Source: JBBSBL01 sp046330255 (GTDB taxonomy: Bacteria; Actinomycetota; Thermoleophilia; Solirubrobacterales; Solirubrobacteraceae). Taken from it: 64,000 nucleotides of DNA. Positions 8,127 through 17,057 of this stretch are shown here, piece by piece. Positions within the stretch are counted from its first letter, which is position 1. Every line of letters begins with the position of its first letter. Location: positions 124,001-188,000 of the forward strand of contig JAXLTC010000001.1 in assembly GCA_046330255.1 (NCBI GenBank), read 5' to 3'. The position numbers and the translations under genes are program-made. Below the pieces are notes generated by a model. It ran no database searches. It was not told the DNA's origin and worked only from the letters and a program-made list of their open reading frames with translations.

Positions 8127-8747
8127 CTACCCCAGCGCCAGTTGCTGGTAGGCGATCGACTGGAAGGAGAGCCGGTGCAGCGGCGAGACGCCCAGCCGCT
8201 CGATCGCGGCGCGGTGCTCCGGCGTCGCGTAGCCGACGTGGCGCGCGAACTCCCAGCCGGGGTGCAGGGCGTCGGCGCGGCGCATGTAGCGATCCCGCGT
8301 GACCTTCGCGAGCACCGAGGCGGCCGCGATCGCCGCGCTGCTCGCATCGCCGCCGACCACGGCGCGCTGCTCGTGGCCGAGCGGGCCGACCGGGAACCCG
8401 TCGCTCAGGCAGACGCAGCCCGGGCGCGCGACGAGCGCAAGCGCCTCGCGCAGGGCGGCCAGGTTGGTGACGTGCAGCCCGTGGCTGTCGATCCGCGCGG
8501 CGCTGCGCGAGACGATCGCGACCTTGGCGGCGAGCCGCAGGATGATCGGGTAGAGCGCCTCGCGCCCCGCCTCGGTCTGCTGCTTGGAGTCGTTGAGCGT
8601 GCCCAGGAGCCGCGCCTCGGAGCGGCCGATGCGCCGGTAGTCGAGCAGGACCGCGGCGGCCACCAGCGGTCCGGCGAGGCATCCGCGCCCGGCCTCGTCG
8701 GCGCCGGCCACGAGCGCGGAGCCCAGCGAGCGGTCGAACTCCAGCAG
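8127..8747 (-). CDS. rnhB: Ribonuclease HII
   Basis: Cleaves the RNA strand of RNA-DNA hybrids and removes misincorporated ribonucleotides. Catalytic acids sit in ALVAGADEAGRGCLAGPL (Asp-Glu), in SDGFPVG and in VVGGDASSAAIAAASVLAKV. The start is uncertain. Immediately upstream of the conserved region the only candidate within family length is CTG-CTG (LLEFDRSLG, 8747); the GTG at VAGADEAG would make a very short N-terminus, and the next start (8888) is deep inside lepB. The CTG is given as the best guess. The gene overlaps the end of lepB by frame but starts after its stop. Confidence 0.88.
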   Translation of the reverse strand: MLEFDRSLGSALVAGADEAGRGCLAGPLVAAAVLLDYRRIGRSEARLLGTLNDSKQQTEAGREALYPIILRLAAKVAIVSRSAARIDSHGLHVTNLAALREALALVARPGCVCLSDGFPVGPLGHEQRAVVGGDASSAAIAAASVLAKVTRDRYMRRADALHPGWEFARHVGYATPEHRAAIERLGVSPLHRLSFQSIAYQQLALG

Positions 8748-8781
8748 GCGACGTCCGGGCCGCCTGTGGCCGGGCGAGCGC

Positions 8782-9408
8782 CTAGAGGGGCCCGATGCGG
8801 TCCGGCGGCCAGTAGGTGGCGAAGGCTCCGCCGATGATCCAGCCGGTCGGGACCGGGCCCCAGAAGCGGCTGTCGTCCGACTGCCCACGATTGTCGCCCA
8901 TCATGAACCAGTGACCGGGCGGAACGCGGATCGTGCCCAGGTTGCATTCCGGGCCGCCACCGCAGGGTCGCGTGAACGACTCCTTCTGGAGCACCCCGTT
9001 GCGCACCGCGTGGCCGTCGCGGACCGAGATGCGATCGCCCGGGCCCGCGACGATGCGCTTGATGAAGTTCTGGTCGCTGCGCTGCGGCGTCGGGCGCGAG
9101 CACGGCCGCCGGCTCAGCGGGCCCTCGTAGAACGGCCCCTCGCCGGGCACTCCGCACTCGCTGCGCTCGGCGCCCTGCGGCGGGTGGAAGACGACGATGT
9201 CGCCCACGGACGGGTCGCTGAAACGCTCGCCGATGCGGTTCACCAGGACGCGCTGGCCGATGTCGAGCGTCGGCTCCATCGATCCGCTCGGGATCCGGTA
9301 CGGCTTGACGATGAAGGCCTGGATCAGCAGCGCGAGCCCGAGCGCCACGGCCACGATGACGACGAGCTCGAGCAGCGAGCCCGCCCTCGACTTCCGCTTG
9401 AGCCTCAC
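8782..9408 (-). CDS. lepB: Type I signal peptidase
   Basis: A 208-residue membrane protease that removes Sec and Tat signal peptides. One N-terminal membrane helix (residues 12-33) is followed by the catalytic serine motif SGSMEPTL, box C-like VLVNRIGERF, the lysine motif NFIKRIVAGPGD and the closing GDNRGQSDDSRFWGPV. A cysteine-containing insert (RSECGVPGEG to RRPCSR) lies between the serine and lysine boxes. The GTG start overlaps the rplS stop as GTGA, so the two are coupled. Confidence 0.95.
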   Translation of the reverse strand: MRLKRKSRAGSLLELVVIVAVALGLALLIQAFIVKPYRIPSGSMEPTLDIGQRVLVNRIGERFSDPSVGDIVVFHPPQGAERSECGVPGEGPFYEGPLSRRPCSRPTPQRSDQNFIKRIVAGPGDRISVRDGHAVRNGVLQKESFTRPCGGGPECNLGTIRVPPGHWFMMGDNRGQSDDSRFWGPVPTGWIIGGAFATYWPPDRIGPL

Positions 9409-10028
9409 CCGGCCGGCTCGTCGGCGTCCCCGGATGCCGCGGCGGGGCCGTCCTCGCCCTGCGCCGACTCGGCGCCGGCGTCGCCCGTGCCCGTGCCCGT
9501 GTCGGCCGCGGCGGCGTCGCGGGAGTCGTCCGGCGCGTCCGCGGCGTCGGGCGCGGTGTCGGGAGCGTCGGGGGCGTCGGGAGCGTCCACCGCGGCGTCG
9601 GGCGTGGCGCCGGCGTCCTCGTCCTCGGGCGACGCGTCCTGCGCGCCGTAGAGGAGGTCGCGCTCCAGCACCTGGTCCGGCGAGATGTCGCGCCGCTCGC
9701 GGACCCGCGCGCGCTTGCCGACGCGCTCGCGCAGGTAGTAGAGCTTGGCGCGGCGCACGTCGCCGCGCGATGCGACCTCGATCTTCTCGATCTTCGGCGA
9801 GTGGAGCGGGAACGTCCGCTCCACGCCGACGCCGAACGACTGCTTGCGGACCGTGAACGTCTCGCGCACGCCGTGGCCCTGGCGCTTGATCACGATCCCC
9901 TCGAACACCTGGGTGCGCCGGCGGCTGCCCTCGACCACCTGGAAGTGGACGCGGACCCTGTCGCCGGCGCCGACGGACGGGAGGCGGCGCATCTGCGCGC
10001 GCTCGAGTTGCTCGATGATCGTGCTCAT
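9405..10028 (-). CDS. rplS: 50S ribosomal protein L19 with long acidic tail
   Basis: Residues 1-127 are a complete L19: GDRVRVHFQVVEGSRRRTQ, VFEGIVIKRQGHG, RKQSFGVGVERTFPLHSP and the C-terminal RRAKLYYLRERVGK. Residues 128-207 form an extra tail built almost only of Asp, Ala, Pro, Gly and Glu (repeated DAPDAPD, TGTGTG). L19 is usually about 115 residues and basic, so the tail is unusual and turns the C-terminus strongly acidic. The frame runs uninterrupted to the stop that overlaps lepB. No Shine-Dalgarno is visible; a TACGAT box lies 45 nt upstream at the trmD end. Confidence 0.95.
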   Translation of the reverse strand: MSTIIEQLERAQMRRLPSVGAGDRVRVHFQVVEGSRRRTQVFEGIVIKRQGHGVRETFTVRKQSFGVGVERTFPLHSPKIEKIEVASRGDVRRAKLYYLRERVGKRARVRERRDISPDQVLERDLLYGAQDASPEDEDAGATPDAAVDAPDAPDAPDTAPDAADAPDDSRDAAAADTGTGTGDAGAESAQGEDGPAAASGDADEPAG

Positions 10029-10070
10029 TGGGCGAGGAGGGCGCGAACGGCACGGTCCGCGCTCGGCGGC

Positions 10071-10778
10071 CTATCGTAGCGGCTCGGGGCCGCCGCCCGT
10101 CTCGGCGTCGGCGGCCCGGCGCCGGCTCTGCTCGCGCCGCCACTCCGCGATCCGCTCGTGGTGCCCGGAGAGCAGGACCTCCGGCACTGCTCGCCCGCGC
10201 CATTCGGCCGGTCGCGTGTAGTGCGGGTACTCGGGCGCGCCGCCGAGCGCCTCGCTGAAGGACTCCTCGACGGCCGAGCGCTCGTCGCCCAAGGCGCCGG
10301 GGAGCTTGCGCAGCACGGCGTCCGCGACGACCATCGCCGGAAGCTCCCCGCCGGCGAGCACGTAGCGCCCGATCGAGACCCGGTCGGTGCAAAGGTGCTC
10401 GAGCACCCGCTCGTCGAAGCCCTCGTAGCGCCCGCACAGGAGCACGAGTCGGTCGACCGCCGCGAGGTCGCCGGCGAGCGTGTCGTCCAGCGCCCGCCCC
10501 GCAGGGGTCAGGGCGATCACGCGTCGCCCGGGAACGCGCTCGGCCGGATCGCCGGCGAGGAGCGCCCGCAGCGCCGCCTCGACGACGTCCACCCGCAGCA
10601 CCATCCCGGCGCCGCCGCCGAACGGCGCGTCGTCCACCTGCCCGGCGCGCAGCGGAGTGTGGTCGCGGTAGTCGCAGATGCCCAACTCGTGGCCGCGCTC
10701 AAGCGCGTTGCGCACGTGACGCTGGCCGGCGAACCACGCGAACGCTTCCGGGAACAGCGTGAGCACGTCGATCCTCAC
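10071..10778 (-). CDS. trmD: tRNA (guanine37-N1)-methyltransferase
   Basis: A 235-residue SPOUT enzyme that methylates G37 of tRNAs and so prevents frameshifting. It starts MRIDVLTLFPEAFAWF, has GGGAGMVLRVDVV, the knotted SAM site LLCGRYEGFDERV and SIGRYVLAGGELPAMVV, and ends with the WRREQSRRR substrate helix. The GTG at 10778 overlaps the rimM stop; a longer in-frame ORF is read-through. It sits in the standard rpsP-khpA-rimM-trmD-rplS run. Confidence 0.95.
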   Translation of the reverse strand: MRIDVLTLFPEAFAWFAGQRHVRNALERGHELGICDYRDHTPLRAGQVDDAPFGGGAGMVLRVDVVEAALRALLAGDPAERVPGRRVIALTPAGRALDDTLAGDLAAVDRLVLLCGRYEGFDERVLEHLCTDRVSIGRYVLAGGELPAMVVADAVLRKLPGALGDERSAVEESFSEALGGAPEYPHYTRPAEWRGRAVPEVLLSGHHERIAEWRREQSRRRAADAETGGGPEPLR

Positions 10779-11278
10779 GCCGACTCCCCGAGGAAGCGCA
10801 GGCTCACGTCGATCTGCCGGGCGGCGACGTCCACGCTGCGCACCGCGTCCCGCACCAGCGGGACGAGCACCTCGCTCCCGTCCGGGCGCGCCACCTCCAG
10901 GACCTCGCACGATGGCAGGCCCGCCAGCCGCCGCACGACGCCGATCCGGGCGTTCCCGTCGACGACCTCGCAGCCCTCCAGGTCGCGCGCCCACCACTCG
11001 TCGTCCCCGAGCGCGGGCTCGGCGCCGCCGGGGACGAGCAGGTCCTCGCCGCGCAGCGCCTCGGCCGCGTCGCGGTTCTCGCAGCCGTCCAGGCGCACGA
11101 TCGGCCGCCGCGGCGTGCCCGCCAGGCGGGTGACGCGGCGCGACGCTCCCCGGACCTCGACCGCGCCGCCCTCGCGCAGGAGCGCCTCCACTGGCCGCGT
11201 CACGTGGAACGAGCCGTCGAGGCCGTGCGGGCGACCCACGCGCCCGGCCACCAGGGGCGCCCGCCCGGACGGCGTCAT
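10775..11278 (-). CDS. rimM: Ribosome maturation factor RimM
   Basis: A 167-residue 16S rRNA/30S maturation factor. The N-terminal RimM beta-barrel has AGRVGRPHGLDGSFHV and LDGCENRDAAEALRGEDLLV; the C-terminal PRC-barrel-like half has WWARDLEGCEVVD and VLEVARPDGSEVLVPLVRD ending in VDVAARQIDV. It follows khpA by 30 bp and overlaps trmD by 4 bp. Confidence 0.93.
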   Translation of the reverse strand: MTPSGRAPLVAGRVGRPHGLDGSFHVTRPVEALLREGGAVEVRGASRRVTRLAGTPRRPIVRLDGCENRDAAEALRGEDLLVPGGAEPALGDDEWWARDLEGCEVVDGNARIGVVRRLAGLPSCEVLEVARPDGSEVLVPLVRDAVRSVDVAARQIDVSLRFLGESA

Positions 11279-11308
11279 CGGCGGGGCGCGACGGCGCGTG
11301 CGGCCGTC

Positions 11309-11542
11309 TCAGTCGACGATGTCGAGCAGCACGCGCCGGCGCTCGCGCACGGCCGCGGCCTTGAGCACGGTCCGCAGAGCGGAGGCGGTGCGACCGCCGC
11401 GGCCGATGAGCTTGCCGTAGTCGTCCTCGTGCGCGGAGAGCTCGAGCAGCACGGTGCCGTCGTCCTCGGTGGTCGCCTCGACGCGGACGTCGTCGGGGCG
11501 GTCGACGAGCGTCCGCGCGAGGTAGAGGAGCAGTTCCTGCAT
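11309..11542 (-). CDS. khpA: KH-domain RNA-binding protein KhpA
   Basis: A 77-residue single KH domain. The KH signature GKLIGRGGRTASALRTVL (GxxG loop GRGG) is intact. In other bacteria KhpA dimerises or pairs with KhpB (EloR/Jag) and binds RNA involved in division and wall growth. Its place between rpsP and rimM is the standard one. Confidence 0.93.
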   Translation of the reverse strand: MQELLLYLARTLVDRPDDVRVEATTEDDGTVLLELSAHEDDYGKLIGRGGRTASALRTVLKAAAVRERRRVLLDIVD

Positions 11543-11574
11543 CGCGGCCCGCGCACGACGGAGCCCGCCGGCGC

Positions 11575-11829
11575 CTAGCTCCCGGAGGGGTCGATCCCCT
11601 TGATCCGCATCAGGCGCCGGACTGTGTTCGAGGGCTGCGCTCCGCGCGCCAGCCAGGCGCGGACGCGCTCCTCGTCGAGCACGATCGTCGAGGGATCGGT
11701 CTGGGCGTTGTAGCGCCCGAGCGTCTCGAGCACGCGGCCGTCGCGCTTGGCGCGCTGGTCGGTCGCGACGACGCGCCAGACGGGGTTCTTGTGCCCGCCG
11801 ACGCGGGTGAGGCGGAGTCGGACTGCCAA
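11575..11829 (-). CDS. rpsP: 30S ribosomal protein S16
   Basis: An 84-residue S16 starting AVRLRLTRVGGHKNPVWRVV after the initiator, with RDGRVLETLGRYNAQTDP. The start is TTG at 11829, six bases after the ribosome binding site GAGGAAG; an in-frame extension to 11925 adds sequence not found in S16. It opens the rpsP-to-dprA run. In many bacteria ffh is directly upstream, but here three other genes intervene. Confidence 0.94.
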   Translation of the reverse strand: MAVRLRLTRVGGHKNPVWRVVATDQRAKRDGRVLETLGRYNAQTDPSTIVLDEERVRAWLARGAQPSNTVRRLMRIKGIDPSGS

Positions 11830-11928
11830 CGGGGCTTCCTCGGTGCGGATGTGGGCCGGGCCCGGGCGGGGCGCGGCTGGGGACCGCGACAGGGTAGCGG
11901 GTGGCGCCCCGCGGGCGCCCGTCACCGC

Positions 11929-13350
11929 TCAGGCGGTGGCGCGGCTGCGGGCGAGTGCCTCGCCGGCCGGCCTCGCGGGGATCGAGATCCAGACGTCCGC
12001 CCCGCCGCCCGGACGGTCGCGAGCGCCGGCGCTGCCTCCATGCGCGGCGGCGATCGCCTCGACGATCGCCAGGCCCAGCCCGCTTCCGCCGCGCTCACGC
12101 GCGGGATCGGCGCGGGTGAAGCGGTGGAACGCGCGCGCGGCGAACTCCGGGGGAAGGCCGTCGCCGCGGTCGGTCACGTGCAGCTCGAGCCGATCCCGCT
12201 CCGTCCTCGCCTCCAACTCGATCGGCCCCGCGCCGTGGCGGAGCGCGTTCTCGACGAGGTTCCCGAGCGCCTGCTCCAGCCGCAGGCGGTCGCCGAGCGC
12301 CGGCGCCGGATCGCGGCCCGTGACTCCGAGCGCGCGCCCGGCCTCGGCCGCCCGCCGCGAGAAGCGCCGCCGGACGTCGTCCAGCAGATCGCGTACGTCG
12401 AGCTCCTCGAGCCGGATCGGGAGCCGTCCCTGGTCCGAGCGGGCGATCACGAGCAGGTCCTCGGCGAGCTGGTTGAGCCGATCGGACTCCTCCGCGGCGG
12501 ATCGCAGCGCCTCCTCGAGCGCCTCGCGCGTACGCGGCCGCTCCAGCGCCAGCTCGAGCTCCGCCCGGAGGATCGCCAGCGGGGTGCGCAGCTCATGGCT
12601 CGCATCGCTGACGAACTCGCGCTCGCGCGCCAGCGCGTCGGCCTGACGGCCCAGCAACGCGTTCAGGGTGCGTCCGAGCCGCGAGAGCTCGTCGTTCCCC
12701 GGCGGGACCGGCAGGCGAGCGCCGGGCTCGGCGACGGCGACCGCGTCCGCGGCGCGCCGCATGGCGTCGACGGGACGCAGCGCGCCGGCGGCCACCCCGT
12801 AGCCGGTGAGCGACGCGAGCAGCAGCGCGATGGGCCCGCCGACCAGCATGATCGCGACCAGGCTGCGCAGCGCCTCGTCCCGCGCGTCGAGCGAGCTCCC
12901 GACGACCACGACGAGCGAGCGGTCCTGCGCGCGTACCGGGACGGCGAGCAGTCGCGCCGGCCCCTCCGGCACGCCGGCGACGGAGCGCGCGACCATCACC
13001 TCGTGTGTGCGCGCGCGCACCAGTCGCTTCCCGCCGATCAGCGGGGTCGAGCGCACCTCGGGCGTGGCGTCGAACACCCGGCCGCGGGTGGTGAGGACCT
13101 GCGCGAACGTCTCTTCGCGCGCCGCGAGCGAGCCGGGACGGTTCGCCTCGAGTCCGTTCTCGGTCGAGCGCAGCAGCGTGGCGATGTCGGCGGAGCGCGC
13201 GCGAAGCCCGGCGTCGAGGCCCGCGTCGAGTTCGCTGCGCAACCGCAGGTAGACGAACGCGCCGGCCGCGGTGAGGACCGCCGCCATGACCAGCGCGAAG
13301 GCCAGCGTCAGGCGAATCCGGATCGGCATGCGCGCCAGCCGACGCTTCAC
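11929..13350 (-). CDS. Sensor histidine kinase
   Basis: A 473-residue membrane kinase. TM1 spans about residues 11-33 and TM2 about 161-189, enclosing a 125-residue extracytoplasmic sensor region, then a HAMP linker. The phospho-acceptor box is FVSDASHELRTPLA (His252); the N box is NLVENALRHG (about 364-373), followed by GDGLPPEF and GSGLGLAIVEAIAAAHGG. The order kinase-last after the response regulator, with a small secreted protein between them, suggests one signalling unit. The ligand is unknown. The gene stops 100 bp before rpsP. Confidence 0.92.
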   Translation of the reverse strand: MKRRLARMPIRIRLTLAFALVMAAVLTAAGAFVYLRLRSELDAGLDAGLRARSADIATLLRSTENGLEANRPGSLAAREETFAQVLTTRGRVFDATPEVRSTPLIGGKRLVRARTHEVMVARSVAGVPEGPARLLAVPVRAQDRSLVVVVGSSLDARDEALRSLVAIMLVGGPIALLLASLTGYGVAAGALRPVDAMRRAADAVAVAEPGARLPVPPGNDELSRLGRTLNALLGRQADALAREREFVSDASHELRTPLAILRAELELALERPRTREALEEALRSAAEESDRLNQLAEDLLVIARSDQGRLPIRLEELDVRDLLDDVRRRFSRRAAEAGRALGVTGRDPAPALGDRLRLEQALGNLVENALRHGAGPIELEARTERDRLELHVTDRGDGLPPEFAARAFHRFTRADPARERGGSGLGLAIVEAIAAAHGGSAGARDRPGGGADVWISIPARPAGEALARSRATA

Positions 13351-13390
13351 GGGAGCTTCCCCCGTGGGGAGCGGCGGCCCGGCGCGCGCC

Positions 13391-13422
13391 GGCTGCTCCC
13401 GGCCCGAAGGCCGGGAGCAGCC
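13391..13422. terminator. Perfect 14-bp hairpin with CGAA loop
   Basis: GGCTGCTCCCGGCC (13391-13404) pairs exactly with 13409-13422 around the loop CGAA. It lies in the gap between the secreted repeat protein and the sensor kinase on the minus strand. It would either end most transcripts after the secreted protein, lowering kinase expression, or protect the upstream mRNA. Confidence 0.55.
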
Positions 13423-13443
13423 GTACGGCGACGCCCCGGCGGG

Positions 13444-13872
13444 CTAGTGCTGACCCTGCTGCTCGGTCGTCGCGCCGGACTCCGGGGAGTCGGCGTGCCC
13501 GCCGGGCCCGTCGGCGCGCTCGCCGGGGGACTCGGCGCCGTCGGGCTTCTCGGCGCCGTCGGGCTTCTCGGCGCCGTCCGGCTTCTCGGCGCCGTCGGCC
13601 TTCTCGCCGCCCGGCTCGGCGCCGTCGGGCTTCTCGGCGCCGCCCTGCGGGTCGGGAGCGCTCTGGTCGCCCTGCTGGACGCTGTCGTGGTCCGCTCCCG
13701 TGCCGGCCGGCTCGCCCTGGCTCGGTTGCGCGGGGGCGGTGGCGGGCTTCGGCGCCTGGCCGGTGTTCGGGGCGGAACCGGTCTGGGCGACCGCCACGCC
13801 TCCGACGCCGAGCGCCGCGACCGCGGCCGCGGCGCCGATCGCCGCGAGCCGGTGCTTGAATCGATGAACCAT
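13444..13872 (-). CDS. Secreted acidic repeat protein encoded between regulator and kinase
   Basis: A 142-residue protein. Residues 1-31 are a signal peptide (basic MVHRFKHR, hydrophobic AAIGAAAAVAALGVGG, cleavage near AVAQ). The mature part is low complexity, rich in Gly, Ala, Pro, Glu and Asp, with six-residue repeats of the type EKPDGA (about residues 80-115). The ATG at 13872 has a good ribosome binding site, AAGGAG, 8 nt upstream. No family is recognised. Its place between a response regulator and its kinase suggests an extracytoplasmic partner or target of the system; this is inference. Confidence 0.7.
   Translation of the reverse strand: MVHRFKHRLAAIGAAAAVAALGVGGVAVAQTGSAPNTGQAPKPATAPAQPSQGEPAGTGADHDSVQQGDQSAPDPQGGAEKPDGAEPGGEKADGAEKPDGAEKPDGAEKPDGAESPGERADGPGGHADSPESGATTEQQGQH
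13524..13640. repeat. 18-bp tandem repeats coding EKPDGA
   Basis: Minus-strand copies of GAGAAGCCCGACGGCGCC, some with single base changes (Lys-Ala or Pro-Gly-Gly variants), encode the repeats of the secreted acidic protein. Confidence 0.7.
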
Positions 13873-13955
13873 CGTGTTCTCCTTCGTGGAGTTGACGAGA
13901 CGCGGCGCAAGGTAGGAAGCGGGCGTGAGATGGAGATGAGGCCGCCCCGGGCCGC

Positions 13956-14645
<690 letters not shown>

Positions 14646-14706
14646 ACGACGATGATCCCCGGCGAAGATGAGCGTTCGATGAGAGTCGCGTTGAGCCGCG
14701 CGGGGC

Positions 14707-16038
14707 TCAGCGCGCCTGGCGCATCAGCGCGCCGAGGTCCGGCGTCCGGCCCGAGGAGACCTGCTTCATCACCTTGCGCATCTGCCCGAACTGCTTGACG
14801 AGCTGCTTGACGGCCTGAACGTTGGTCCCGGAGCCGCGCGCGATCCGCAGCCGCCGCGAGCCCTTGATCAGCTCGGGCCGGTGGCGCTCCTCCGGGGTCA
14901 TCGAGAGGATGATCGCCTGGATCCGGTCGAACTCGCGCTCGTCGACCTTCAGGCCCTTCAGCTGAGCTCCCATGCCGGGGATCATCCCCATGATCTGCTG
15001 CAGCGGGCCGAGCTTGCGGACCTGGCGCAGCTGCTCGAGGAAGTCATCGAGGTCGAAGTCCTCGGAGCGCAGCTTGCGCTCCAGGTCCGCCGCCTTGGCC
15101 TCGTCGTGGATCGTCTCGGCCTTCTCGATCAGCGTCATCACGTCGCCCATCCCGAGGATCCGCTGCGCCATGCGGTCCGGGTGGAAGCGCTCGAAGCGGT
15201 CGAGCTGCTCGCCGGTGGACGCGAACAGGATCGGCTTGCCGGTCACGGCCTTGACGCTCAGCGCCGCGCCGCCGCGCGCGTCGCCGTCCAGCTTGCTCAT
15301 CACGACCCCGTCGAACGCGACGACCTCGGCGAAGCGCTCGGCGACGTTGACGGCGTCCTGGCCGGTCATCGCGTCGACGACCAGCAGCACGTCGGTCGGC
15401 TTGGTGACCTTGCGGACCTCGGCGAGCTCGGCCATCAGCTCCTCGTCGACGTGCAGCCGCCCGCTGGTGTCGACGATCAGCACGTCCTTGCCGTCCGCCT
15501 CTGCGCGCTCCCGGGCCCAGCGCGCGATCTCGACCGCCCCGGCCTCGGTCCCGCGCTCGTAGACCTCGGCGCCGGCCTGCGCGCCGACCTTCACGAGCTG
15601 CTCGACGGCCGCGGGCCGCTGCACGTCGCAGGCGGCCAGGGCGACCGAGGAGCCCTTCTCCCGCGCCAGCCAGCGGGCGAGCTTGGCGGTCGCCGTCGTC
15701 TTGCCGGACCCCTGCAGGCCGGCCATCAGGATCACGGTCGGCGGGCGCGGGGAGAAGGCGATCTCCGCCCCGGTCCCGCCCATCAGCTCCGTCAGCTCCT
15801 CCGAGACGATCTTCACGACCTGCTGGCCCGGGTTGAGCTGGCCGATCACGTCAGCGCCGAGCGCGCGCTCCCGGACCTCGGCGGTGAACGACTTGACGAC
15901 CTTGAAGTTGACGTCCGCCTCGAGCAGCGCGAGGCGGATCTCCCGCATCGCGGCCTTGACGTCGTCCTCGGTCAGCGTGCCGCGGTCGCGGACGTCCGCG
16001 AGCGTGGCCTGGAGCTTCTCGGAGAGGGTGTCGAACAC
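14707..16038 (-). CDS. ffh: Signal recognition particle GTPase Ffh
   Basis: A 443-residue SRP54 homologue that binds signal sequences and SRP RNA. The N domain is followed by the G domain with GLQGSGKTTATAKLA, DVQRPAAVEQL, DTSGRLHVDEEL and TKLDGDARGG. The methionine-rich M domain (from about 300) contains LGPLQQIMGMIPGMG and RGSGTNVQAVKQLVKQF. It starts with GTG. The SRP RNA gene is not in the window. Close neighbours ftsY and smc complete the usual arrangement. Confidence 0.96.
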   Translation of the reverse strand: MFDTLSEKLQATLADVRDRGTLTEDDVKAAMREIRLALLEADVNFKVVKSFTAEVRERALGADVIGQLNPGQQVVKIVSEELTELMGGTGAEIAFSPRPPTVILMAGLQGSGKTTATAKLARWLAREKGSSVALAACDVQRPAAVEQLVKVGAQAGAEVYERGTEAGAVEIARWARERAEADGKDVLIVDTSGRLHVDEELMAELAEVRKVTKPTDVLLVVDAMTGQDAVNVAERFAEVVAFDGVVMSKLDGDARGGAALSVKAVTGKPILFASTGEQLDRFERFHPDRMAQRILGMGDVMTLIEKAETIHDEAKAADLERKLRSEDFDLDDFLEQLRQVRKLGPLQQIMGMIPGMGAQLKGLKVDEREFDRIQAIILSMTPEERHRPELIKGSRRLRIARGSGTNVQAVKQLVKQFGQMRKVMKQVSSGRTPDLGALMRQAR

Positions 16039-16053
16039 GGATGCGCGCCTGTC

Positions 16054-16074
16054 CCCGGCCGCCCGGCGGCCGGG
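16054..16074. terminator. GC hairpin between the SPFH gene and ffh
   Basis: CCCGGCCGC (16054-16062) pairs with GCGGCCGGG (16066-16074) around a 3-nt loop. It lies 10 bp after the SPFH stop and just before the ffh GTG, so it could attenuate read-through into ffh. Confidence 0.4.
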
Positions 16075-16083
16075 AGGCTCAGG

Positions 16084-17040
16084 CTAGCGCCCGCCCTGCC
16101 CTGGCGGCTGCCGCGGGTCCTCGGCGCGCGGACCGGGTGACTGCTCGCCGGGGTCCGCCGGCGGCCCGCCCGCCGCCCTGCCGATCGCGCCCGCGACGCC
16201 GCCGAGCGCCTGGGAGAACTCGGACGGGATCACGAAGATCTTGTTGGCCTCCCCCTGCGCGAGCTGGGGCAGCATCTGGAGGTACTGGTAGCTCAGCAGC
16301 TGCTGGTCGGGGCGGCCCTCGTGGATCGCGCGGAAGACCGTCTCGATCGCCTTGGCCTCGCCCTCGGCGCGCAGGATCGCCGCCGACTTGGCGCCCTCGG
16401 CGCGCAGGACGGAGGACTGCTTCTCCCCCTCGGCGGTGAGGATCTGGGACTGCTTGACGCCCTCGGCGGTCAGGATCGCGGCGCGGCGGTCGCGCTCCGC
16501 GCGCATCTGCTTCTCCATCGCCTCCTGGATCGTGCCGGGCGGATCGACCGCCTTGAGCTCGACGCGGTTGATCCGGATGCCCCAGCGCCCGGTCGCCTCG
16601 TCGAGCACGACCCGCAGCGCCGAGTTGATCTGGTCGCGGCTGGTGAGCGACTGCTCGAGCGTCATCCCGCCGATGACGTTGCGCAACGTGGTGACGGTGA
16701 GCTGCTCGATCGCCTGGAGCGGGTTGGCCACCTCGTAGGTCGCCGACTTCGCGTCGGTGACGGTGAAGTAGAGGACGCTGTCGATGTTGACGGTCAGGTT
16801 GTCCTCGGTGATCACCGGCTGGGGCGGGAAGCTCACGACCTGCTCGCGCAGGTCGATCAGGGGCTTCACGCGGTCGACGAACGGGACCACGATCGCCAGC
16901 CCCGGGCTGAGCGTGCGGCTGTAGCGCCCGAGCCGCTCGACCACCCCGGCGCGCGCCTGGGGCACGATCCGGATGGTCCTCGCGGCGACGACGATCACGA
17001 AGACGGCGATGACGATGACTGCGATGGCACCTGCGGTCAT
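16084..17040 (-). CDS. SPFH/band-7 membrane protein
   Basis: A 318-residue stomatin/QmcA-type protein. One N-terminal membrane helix (residues 3-22) is followed by RIVPQARAGVVERLGRYSRTL, the SPFH domain with VPFVDRVKPLIDLREQVV and GGMTLEQSLTSRDQIN, then a coiled-coil rich in Ala-Glu with repeated ILTAEGEKQS/LRAEGAKSA units. The last 35 residues are Pro/Gly-rich. ATG at 17040 has GAGGAG 6 nt before it. It is read 17 bp after an NfeD-family gene; such pairs organise membrane microdomains. Confidence 0.93.
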   Translation of the reverse strand: MTAGAIAVIVIAVFVIVVAARTIRIVPQARAGVVERLGRYSRTLSPGLAIVVPFVDRVKPLIDLREQVVSFPPQPVITEDNLTVNIDSVLYFTVTDAKSATYEVANPLQAIEQLTVTTLRNVIGGMTLEQSLTSRDQINSALRVVLDEATGRWGIRINRVELKAVDPPGTIQEAMEKQMRAERDRRAAILTAEGVKQSQILTAEGEKQSSVLRAEGAKSAAILRAEGEAKAIETVFRAIHEGRPDQQLLSYQYLQMLPQLAQGEANKIFVIPSEFSQALGGVAGAIGRAAGGPPADPGEQSPGPRAEDPRQPPGQGGR

Positions 17041-17057
17041 TGCGGCTCCTCGATCTC

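Noticed and set aside
13524..13640. Repeat array as a possible CRISPR
   Set aside because: The units are in-frame 18-bp coding repeats without spacers, inside a gene with a signal peptide and ribosome binding site.
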